Of a DNA stretch of 11,192 nt, positions 6,217-11,192 are shown in pieces. Origin of the DNA: an uncultured Muribaculaceae bacterium (GTDB lineage Bacteria > Bacteroidota > Bacteroidia > Bacteroidales > Muribaculaceae). Location: positions 1 through 11,192 of the forward strand of contig CAJUIJ010000081.1 of assembly GCA_910586175.1 (NCBI GenBank), read 5' to 3'. Made by a program: the position numbers and the translations under genes. The notes below the pieces were generated by a model. It searched no databases. It was given only the letters and a program-made list of their open reading frames with translations, and was not told the origin of the DNA. Position 1 is the first letter of the stretch, and every line of letters begins with the position of its first letter.

Positions 6217-7779
6217 ATGGCAGAACAGAAATATAAACGTAAACCGGCATTTGAGCCGATAAAAGAGGATGCTACAGGCAAATTGCCTCCTCATGATACA
6301 GACTTGGAAGAGGTGGTGCTCGGGGCCTTGATGCTCGAGAAGGATGCCTATATGAATGTGGCGGACTTCCTGACACCCGACGCATTTTATGACCCCCGCA
6401 ATGCCAAGATATATGACGCGATCAGCACGCTTGGTTTCAATCAGCGGCCAATTGATATGATGACCGTCACCGAGCAGCTCCGCGTGAACGGGACTCTCGA
6501 CGAGGTGGGGGGCGCGGTGCGTATCACTGAGCTTACGGCGCGTGTCTACTCAGCGGCAAATGTGGAGTATCATGCCAAGATCGTGTCGCAGAAGTTCCTT
6601 GCGCGCCGTCTAATCACTTTTGCATCGCAAATAGAGACAGATGCGTTTGATGAGAGCAATGATGTGGATGACTTGCTGCAGCAAGCCGAGGGTAAACTGT
6701 TTGAGATTTCGCAGACGCATCTGAAGCGGGAGGTTACTCAGATTGACCCTGTACTCAACCTTGCCTTGGAACAGATTCAGACAGCAGCCAACACCGAGAC
6801 CGGTCTGTCGGGATTGAAAACAGGCTATGATGAGCTTGACAGGATGACTTCGGGATGGCAGAACTCCGACTTGATAATCATAGCTGCACGCCCCGCCATG
6901 GGTAAGACGGCATTTGTGCTCTCCATGGCCAAGAACATGGCGATAGACTTCGGCACACCGGTGGCTATATTCACACTTGAGATGGCGAATGTGCAGCTTG
7001 TGAAGCGTATGATAAGCAACGTGGCTGACCTTGAAGGTGAAAAAATCAAGAGCGGTCAGCTTTCGCCTGATGAATGGACACGGCTCAACACAAGGATAGC
7101 GGGAGTATACAGCGCCCCGATGTATCTTGATGAGACTCCCGGTCTAAGCATAACGGAGCTGCGCACCAAGGCACGCCGGCTTGTGCGGGAGCATGGTGTT
7201 AAGCTCATCATGATAGACTACTTGCAGCTCATGAATGCCACAGGCATGAAACTGGGCAGCCGCGAGCAGGAGGTGTCTACAATATCGCGCTCACTCAAGG
7301 CACTGGCCAAGGAGCTCAACATACCTATCATTGCGCTATCGCAGCTCAACCGAAGCACCGAGACACGTGAGGACAAGCGACCTGTGCTGTCTGACCTTCG
7401 CGAGTCGGGAGCTATTGAGCAGGATGCCGATATCGTGTGCTTCATACACCGTCCGGAATACTACACCAAGAGTTCGGAAGATGCCAACGGCAACGACATA
7501 AGGGGACTCGCAGAACTGATAGTGGCAAAGCACCGAAGCGGTGCGGTGGGCGATGTGAAGCTGAGGTTCGTGAGCAAGTATGCACGTTTCGAAAACTGGG
7601 ATGCGAGCATCAATATGGTGCAGGAGGCCTTTAATGAATCAGGTATGGAACTGCGGCAGGTGGAATCGCGCATGAACTCTGAGAGTGGTCAAGATGGATT
7701 CGCATTTGCAGCAGGAAGCGGAACCGGCACCACTCCAGACATTATGCCGGGGCCTGGCGAAACGCCAGTACCATTCTGA
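6217..7779 (+). CDS. dnaB: Replicative DNA helicase
   Basis: The hexameric 5'-3' helicase at the replication fork. The 520-residue protein has the N-terminal domain (about 25-165: DLEEVVLGALMLEKDAY, then YSAANVEYHAKIV), a linker helix and the RecA-like motor domain. Walker A is ARPAMGKT at 224-231, the catalytic glutamate is E255 in FTLEM, Walker B is LIMIDYLQL with D334, and the sensor loop is ALSQLNRSTE near 373-382, followed by SDLRESGAIEQDAD. The KHRSGAVGDVKLRF segment supplies the lysine and arginine finger. A Gly/Pro-rich, probably disordered tail occupies the last 25 or so residues. No intein or phage neighbours are present, so this is taken to be the chromosomal copy. The start at 6217 lies 15 nt downstream of menA. 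Confidence 0.97.
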   Translation: MAEQKYKRKPAFEPIKEDATGKLPPHDTDLEEVVLGALMLEKDAYMNVADFLTPDAFYDPRNAKIYDAISTLGFNQRPIDMMTVTEQLRVNGTLDEVGGAVRITELTARVYSAANVEYHAKIVSQKFLARRLITFASQIETDAFDESNDVDDLLQQAEGKLFEISQTHLKREVTQIDPVLNLALEQIQTAANTETGLSGLKTGYDELDRMTSGWQNSDLIIIAARPAMGKTAFVLSMAKNMAIDFGTPVAIFTLEMANVQLVKRMISNVADLEGEKIKSGQLSPDEWTRLNTRIAGVYSAPMYLDETPGLSITELRTKARRLVREHGVKLIMIDYLQLMNATGMKLGSREQEVSTISRSLKALAKELNIPIIALSQLNRSTETREDKRPVLSDLRESGAIEQDADIVCFIHRPEYYTKSSEDANGNDIRGLAELIVAKHRSGAVGDVKLRFVSKYARFENWDASINMVQEAFNESGMELRQVESRMNSESGQDGFAFAAGSGTGTTPDIMPGPGETPVPF

Positions 7780-7918
7780 CAATTAATACATTAAACCTTT
7801 CATAATAAAGATTCGCACCAAAAAGGTTAATAAATAATCTAAAATGTTAAAATATAGTTGAACCTTTTGCAGCAACCTTATGTTATAATATCAAACGAAG
7901 CCGAAAGGCATAAACATT
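7780..7918. promoter_or_regulatory. dnaB downstream gap with AACCTTTT inverted and direct repeats
   Basis: This 139-bp AT-rich gap has AACCTTT at 7794-7800, its inverse AAAAGGTT at 7821-7828, and AACCTTTT again at 7861-7868. The central copy could pair with either neighbour, giving alternative hairpins, but no U-tract follows. TATAGTTG at 7853-7860 is one base off the TAnnTTTG -7 element, but I found no properly spaced TTTG. The promoter of the small gene is probably here but is not pinned down. Confidence 0.4.
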
Positions 7919-8146
7919 ATGGTTATGGAAAAGGATACTAACAAACCGGTTCGCGAAGACCAGGAACTTCCGAACCAAAAAGCTGAAGGACTCATGGCAG
8001 AAGGAAAGAGAAAGAAAAACAATGGTAAGAGAAAAGTCAATAACCTGTGGCTTTGGCTTGGAGTAATCATTCTGATATTCATACTCGTATGGTGGTTATG
8101 GACAGTAGGAATGGTAGAAGACACAACCGGAATCACCAACGGATAA
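7919..8146 (+). CDS. Small single-pass membrane protein, function unknown
   Basis: I do not recognise this 75-residue protein. It has a charged hydrophilic N-terminal half (residues 1-42) ending in a strongly basic patch, KRKKNNGKRK at 30-39. One membrane segment follows at about 43-65 (LWLWLGVIILIFILVWWLW), unusually rich in tryptophan, then a short polar tail. The positive-inside rule predicts an N-in, C-out topology with about 10 residues outside. No signal peptidase or lipobox motif is seen. Translation may start at 7919 or at the next ATG (7925), two codons later; neither has a clear Shine-Dalgarno. Its own AT-rich upstream gap and a strong downstream terminator suggest a real, separately expressed gene rather than a chance frame. 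Confidence 0.72.
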   Translation: MVMEKDTNKPVREDQELPNQKAEGLMAEGKRKKNNGKRKVNNLWLWLGVIILIFILVWWLWTVGMVEDTTGITNG

Positions 8147-8254
8147 TTCTCAATACTGCCAACAGTAATTAAGAAATAAGAACCCAAAGAACCAACCGGC
8201 CATTCAAGGTCCTTATAAAGGGTCAATTTTCATATTCTGAAGACCGGGTAACTG
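8147..8254 (+). other. Untranslated stretch between the small membrane gene and its terminator
   Basis: About 108 nt without a convincing frame on either strand. It holds only a short 5-bp inverted repeat (TACTG/CAGTA at 8154-8167). It is best read as a long 3' UTR of the small membrane-protein transcript. A processed small RNA ending at the terminator is conceivable but unsupported. Confidence 0.4.
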
Positions 8255-8287
8255 CCTCAGGCGCTTAGCGTCTGAGGTTTGTTGTTT
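8255..8287 (+). terminator. Intrinsic terminator between convergent small membrane gene and radC
   Basis: The stem CCTCAGGCG / CGTCTGAGG (8255-8263 with 8269-8277, one G-U pair) closes a CTTAG loop and is followed by TTTGTTGTTT. The U-rich run lies on the + strand side, so it ends the + transcript. The same hairpin lies just after the radC stop on the other strand but lacks a U-tract there. Confidence 0.85.
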
Positions 8288-8288
8288 A

Positions 8289-9041
8289 TTACAATCTGCC
8301 TTGATCCATGTATGAATAGTGACCGTCAGTGGTAACAATCACATGGTCGAGCATTGTCAAGTCGAGTTGTTTGCAGGCTTCCCTGAGCCTACGTGTGATC
8401 TGGTCGTCGGGTCCGGAGGGTGCCAAAGTGCCTGACGGATGATTATGCACAAGCACTACTCCTTCGGCATGTGCGAGCAAGGCATTCTTAAGTATTTTCT
8501 TTACATCAAACACCGAGGCCACGCTGCTACCCGCACTCATGCGCATTTTGCCTATGACGCGGTTGCCACGGTTTAAAAAGATCACCCATATTTCCTCGTG
8601 AGGCAAGTCTCCTATCACGTGTCGCATCATCGAGAAGATATCAGACGAGGATGTGATGCGCGGACGGTCGCCCACTTTTTCGTTGCTATATCGCTTCACT
8701 ATCTCCATTATGGCCATGACCTGCACTGCCTTCGTATCGCCTATACCTCTGATTTCCTTGAGTTGTTCTATGGAAGAGCGACATAGGTTGCCGAAAAAAT
8801 TGCCATGAAGCTGCATAATGTCGCGACACATCTCCGTGATTGGATATCCCGGGGTGCCGGTGCGCAATATAAGGGCAAGCAGTTCGGCATTGCTCAATGC
8901 CTCAACTCCATAACGCTTCGCCTTTTCGCGCGGTTGATCATCGCTCGACTGCTCCTTGACAGTCAGCACACGCTTTGCGTCAGCACGCGCACCATAATCG
9001 TCGGAAAAATCCGGAGCATCCTCAAATCCGCTTATGCTCAT
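8289..9041 (-). CDS. radC: RadC family JAMM-domain protein (UPF0758)
   Basis: A 250-residue RadC homologue. An N-terminal helix-hairpin-helix region (LSNAELLALILRTGT near 49-63, IRGIGDTKAVQVMA near 97-110) precedes a JAMM/MPN+ metalloprotease-like domain with HNHPSG at 199-204, S209 and D212, plus an upstream glutamate in the EEIWVIFLNRGN strand (E149/E150). The zinc-site residues are therefore intact. The biochemical role of RadC remains unsettled, and its historic DNA-repair assignment has been questioned. Residues 1-30 are an acidic, probably disordered extension before the usual PREKAKRYG start region. The ATG at 9041 is shared with the upstream glycosyltransferase stop (ATGA, 4-nt overlap), which supports this start through coupling. 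An internal start would remove the extension, but none is obviously better placed. Confidence 0.93.
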   Translation of the reverse strand: MSISGFEDAPDFSDDYGARADAKRVLTVKEQSSDDQPREKAKRYGVEALSNAELLALILRTGTPGYPITEMCRDIMQLHGNFFGNLCRSSIEQLKEIRGIGDTKAVQVMAIMEIVKRYSNEKVGDRPRITSSSDIFSMMRHVIGDLPHEEIWVIFLNRGNRVIGKMRMSAGSSVASVFDVKKILKNALLAHAEGVVLVHNHPSGTLAPSGPDDQITRRLREACKQLDLTMLDHVIVTTDGHYSYMDQGRL

Positions 9042-10072
9042 AGCTTTTCGTTCTTACCCTTGCGAATTTCTATTTCCTCCTGTATATCGCGGCCTTTCCC
9101 AAGAATTATCTTAGAGACGTAGGCCTTTATGAATCCTGTGCCGTAACCAAAGAGTTGCACCATGGAAGCTGCCACAGCAAGTGCTGCAATCTTGAGGTCG
9201 CGCTCAGACTTGAGTGCGGCGATGAATAAAGCCAATAGATAGATGATGAGAGGAATAACCATCCACTTCGATATCAACGTGCCGAGTGCAAGGGCAATCG
9301 CTCCTATGGTGAAGAGTGCCGGCAACCAGTGCACGAGTTTCATGGAGCCGGGATATAGGAGTTCAAGTGTGATTCGCGACATGCCGAACACATGCACTTG
9401 GCGCCAGAATTTGTCGAGGTCGCCACGGCGCTTGTGATAAACAAATACATCGGGAAAAAGTGCGATGCTGAATCCGGCATTGCGGATGCGTGTGGACATG
9501 TCGATATCTTCGCTGAACATCTCGCGGAATCCACCTACCGAGTCATAGACTCTACGCGAGAACCCCATATTGAAGGTGCGAGGCGTGAATTTTTCCATCG
9601 ACTTCTTCTTGCCTCTTATACCTCCTGTGGTAAGAAATGAGGTCATGGCGAAGTTGATGGCTTTTTGCGTAGGGGTAAAATACTCATGCGCGGCATCGGG
9701 TCCGCCGTAGCAATCCACAGGATTGCGGGCAAGTTCGTTGCGCAGAGTCTCCACAAAACGAGGTGGCAAGATACAGTCAGAGTCGACAAAGACCAGGAAG
9801 TCTCCGTCGGCCCTGTCGATACCATAATTGCGGGCGATGCTGCGGCCCTCATTATCCTTGCGGAAATATTTGAGATTGAAGCCAGGGTCAGTGTCAGGTT
9901 TCCATGAGCCATCGGCCAAGAGTGTGGCCGGCAATGCCGGCACTGTAGAGCCATCCTCTACGAGCACCAGCTGGAAATTGCTGTCGGTCTGCTCACGAAG
10001 GCTCGCCATAAGGTCGGCCACCTCATCAGGACGATTATAGACCGGAACAATGATTGAGAGAAGCATCGCCAT
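9038..10072 (-). CDS. Family 2 glycosyltransferase with C-terminal membrane segments
   Basis: A 344-residue inverting GT-A glycosyltransferase (GT2). It begins LSIIVPVYNRPDEV (residues 5-18), with LVEDGST at 37-43, NEGRSIARNYGI at 74-85, the metal-binding DSD at 97-99, MGFSRRVYDSVGGFRE at 169-184, and the predicted catalytic acidic pair in SED (E188-D189). KFWRQVHVFG at 221-230 lies where many members have a QxxRW motif. Three hydrophobic stretches at about 247-268, 271-288 and 293-313 anchor it, with the catalytic domain expected in the cytoplasm, and a charged tail follows. A lipid-linked or envelope glycan is the likely acceptor, but donor and acceptor cannot be told. The start may be ATG 10072 or the in-frame ATG 10066. 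It overlaps radC by 4 nt and lies 68 nt downstream of efp. Confidence 0.9.
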   Translation of the reverse strand: MAMLLSIIVPVYNRPDEVADLMASLREQTDSNFQLVLVEDGSTVPALPATLLADGSWKPDTDPGFNLKYFRKDNEGRSIARNYGIDRADGDFLVFVDSDCILPPRFVETLRNELARNPVDCYGGPDAAHEYFTPTQKAINFAMTSFLTTGGIRGKKKSMEKFTPRTFNMGFSRRVYDSVGGFREMFSEDIDMSTRIRNAGFSIALFPDVFVYHKRRGDLDKFWRQVHVFGMSRITLELLYPGSMKLVHWLPALFTIGAIALALGTLISKWMVIPLIIYLLALFIAALKSERDLKIAALAVAASMVQLFGYGTGFIKAYVSKIILGKGRDIQEEIEIRKGKNEKL

Positions 10073-10089
10073 GTGTATATATTTATATG

Positions 10090-10117
10090 AAAGGCTCCGG
10101 CTTATGCCGAAGCCTTT
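10090..10117 (-). terminator. Hairpin terminator of efp, inside the glycosyltransferase leader
   Basis: A 12-bp stem (10090-10101 with 10106-10117) closes a 4-nt loop. On the minus strand the single non-Watson-Crick position is a U-G pair, and on the + strand it would be a C-A mismatch, so the structure favours the efp transcript. The arms are AAAGGCTTCGGC and GCCGGAGCCTTT, followed by TCATATAAATATA, which is AT-rich but a weak U-tract. Only 17 nt separate it from the glycosyltransferase start. Confidence 0.7.
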
Positions 10118-10140
10118 CTATTGTGTATATGTTATGTGAA

Positions 10141-10707
10141 TCAAGCCTTGACGCGACCTACGTAACTACCGTCGCGAGTGTCTACTTCGATAAGCTCGCC
10201 TTCGTTGATGAAGAGGGGCACCTTAACAGTTGCACCTGTCTCCACAGTAGCGGGTTTGAGAGTGTTGGTGGCGGTATCGCCTTTGAGACCCGGCTCAGTG
10301 TATGTGATCTTGAGCACAGTCTTCATCGGCATCTCTGCATAGAGCACAGTGTTGGTAGAAGCATCAGATACTACTTCCACGGTGTCGCCCTCCTTCATGT
10401 AGGCAGCGCCGGTAACGAGTTCCTTGCTGATAGGAATCTGCTCGAAAGTCTCATTGTTCATGAAGATATCATCCTCACCATCAGCATAAAGATACTGATA
10501 GGGACGACGCTCCACACGCACATCCTCGAGTTTCTCACCGATGTTGAAACGACGTTCTATAACGCGGCCATCCACTACGTTCTTGAGCTTTGTACGCATG
10601 AAGGTGTTACCCTTGCCGGGTTTCACGTGGAGGAATTCCACGCAGAAGTAAAGCTGATTATCAAGACGGATGCATGTTCCGTTCTTGATGTCTTGAGCGT
10701 TCATCAT
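10141..10707 (-). CDS. efp: Translation elongation factor P
   Basis: Binds between the ribosomal P and E sites and rescues stalling at polyproline stretches. The 188-residue protein has the standard three beta-barrel domains: the KOW-like domain at 1-65 with the tip loop KPGKGN (K32), the OB domain from about 68, and the third domain from about 130 ending GELIEVDTRDGSYVGRVKA. K32 aligns with the lysine beta-lysylated in E. coli EF-P. No modification enzyme is encoded in this window, so its modification state is unknown. Two adjacent ATGs exist (10707 and 10704), and the second would shift numbering by one. It is transcribed divergently from rpmH, with a likely promoter 65-97 nt upstream. Confidence 0.97.
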   Translation of the reverse strand: MMNAQDIKNGTCIRLDNQLYFCVEFLHVKPGKGNTFMRTKLKNVVDGRVIERRFNIGEKLEDVRVERRPYQYLYADGEDDIFMNNETFEQIPISKELVTGAAYMKEGDTVEVVSDASTNTVLYAEMPMKTVLKITYTEPGLKGDTATNTLKPATVETGATVKVPLFINEGELIEVDTRDGSYVGRVKA

Positions 10708-10771
10708 AATTATTTATACTACTTTTTATGTTTGAATTTACAAATTCGTGTGACTACATCACCACAATGTG

Positions 10772-10804
10772 CAAAATTACAAAAAAAACTTCAGATAATC
10801 CAAC
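10772..10804 (-). promoter_or_regulatory. Putative Bacteroidetes-type promoter for efp
   Basis: Read on the minus strand, GTTG (10804-10801) is followed after 21 nt by TAATTTTG (10779-10772), an exact TAnnTTTG -7 element. The -33 element matches TTTG at three of four bases. A transcript starting near 10765 would have a leader of roughly 60 nt. Confidence 0.5.
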
Positions 10805-10891
10805 AGTTGAGGCTTCTGAGCAAAAAAAACGTAAATAATCGGGGCATAAATGCGAACATTGTATGAGTTTGAACAAGTTTGAGTGACAAAA

Positions 10892-10923
10892 TTTGTAAGA
10901 ATGAAAAAAAATAATTAATTTTG
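10892..10923 (+). promoter_or_regulatory. Bacteroidetes-type promoter for rpmH
   Basis: TTTG at 10892-10895 is followed after exactly 20 nt by TAATTTTG at 10916-10923, matching the known primary-sigma consensus TTTG-N19-21-TAnnTTTG in full. Transcription would start near 10930, leaving a leader of about 64 nt before rpmH. Upstream, AGTTTGA is repeated at 10866-10872 and 10876-10882, one helical turn apart. Confidence 0.72.
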
Positions 10924-10993
10924 CAGCCGAATGCGTAGAAGCGTCCATGCGCGAACGTATTTACAATTTGCAAATTAAAAATCAGAATACAAA

Positions 10994-11149
10994 ATGAAAA
11001 GGACTTTTCAACCCTCAAGACGCAGAAGAATCAACAAGCACGGATTTCGTTTGAGAATGGCCACAAAGAATGGCCGCAAGGTTCTCGCTCGCCGTCGTGC
11101 CAAAGGACGTGTGGAACTCACAGTATCTGACCACATGTCAACGAAGTAA
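10994..11149 (+). CDS. rpmH: 50S ribosomal protein L34
   Basis: A 51-residue, very basic protein reading MKRTFQPSRRRRINKHGFRL and then RMATKNGRKVLARRRAKGR, the L34 signature, ending SDHMSTK. It is a small structural protein of the large ribosomal subunit. The ATG at 10994 is preceded by an A-rich leader without a Shine-Dalgarno, which is normal in Bacteroidetes. The C-terminus is a few residues longer than the 46-residue E. coli protein. It is divergent from efp; dnaA and rnpA, its neighbours in many other phyla, are not seen. Confidence 0.97.
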   Translation: MKRTFQPSRRRRINKHGFRLRMATKNGRKVLARRRAKGRVELTVSDHMSTK

Positions 11150-11176
11150 AAATCCGTCTGACTAAAAAAACCTCCT

Positions 11177-11192
11177 CCGCAGGGCCCTGCGG
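11177..11192 (+). terminator. Probable terminator hairpin after rpmH, cut by the window end
   Basis: CCGCAGGGCCCTGCGG is a 16-bp perfect palindrome beginning 27 nt after the rpmH stop. It is preceded by AAAAAAACCTCCT at 11164-11176. If the sequence beyond the window continues as the complement (AGGAGG then a T-run), this would be a strong bidirectional terminator. The right half is not visible. Confidence 0.55.

Noticed and set aside
10054..10866. 270-codon open frame on the + strand opposite efp
   Set aside because: It is antisense to the whole of efp and runs into the efp promoter region; it is a by-product of efp codon use.
10708..10993. Replication origin near rpmH
   Set aside because: rpmH neighbours dnaA in many phyla, but no dnaA gene and no cluster of DnaA boxes is visible here; the region is explained by two promoters.

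Overview
The window reads as ordinary chromosomal DNA of a Bacteroidales bacterium, with a gut lineage close to Muribaculaceae as the best guess. Three things support this. The branching enzyme is the eukaryote-like GH13_8 type usual in Bacteroidetes. Starts generally lack Shine-Dalgarno sequences. The efp/rpmH intergenic region carries promoters of the Bacteroidetes form TTTG-N19-21-TAnnTTTG. The family-level guess is inference; the phylum is well supported.

Layout. Positions 1-4172 (+) hold a tight run: glgB (5' end cut by the window), cmk (8-nt overlap with glgB), ispH (9-nt gap) and tadA. An AT-rich gap with repeats and a 20-bp perfect palindrome (4173-4343) separates this from a second + run: an ADP-ribosylglycohydrolase-family gene with a remodelled metal site, menA (again an 8-nt overlap) and dnaB. 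A further + gene encodes a 75-residue single-pass membrane protein of unknown function, and a clear intrinsic terminator lies about 110 nt downstream of it. On the minus strand, converging on that terminator, are a family 2 glycosyltransferase and radC, joined by an ATGA overlap. They lie downstream of efp, which ends in its own hairpin. efp and rpmH are divergent and share a 286-bp promoter region. The window stops inside a GC-rich palindrome just after rpmH.

Functionally this is mostly housekeeping: glycogen branching, CMP phosphorylation, isoprenoid precursor synthesis, tRNA wobble editing, menaquinone prenylation, replicative helicase, EF-P and ribosomal protein L34. IspH supplies the precursors of the polyprenyl chain that MenA attaches, but no single pathway unites the rest. 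I found no CRISPR array, insertion sequence, phage module or toxin-antitoxin pair, and I do not see a new defence or biosynthetic system.

The points most worth a second look are small. They are a perfectly periodic lysine-doublet tail on the branching enzyme, the altered active-site motif of the ADP-ribosylglycohydrolase homologue, the orphan small membrane protein next to dnaB, and the repeat-rich gap at 4173-4343.
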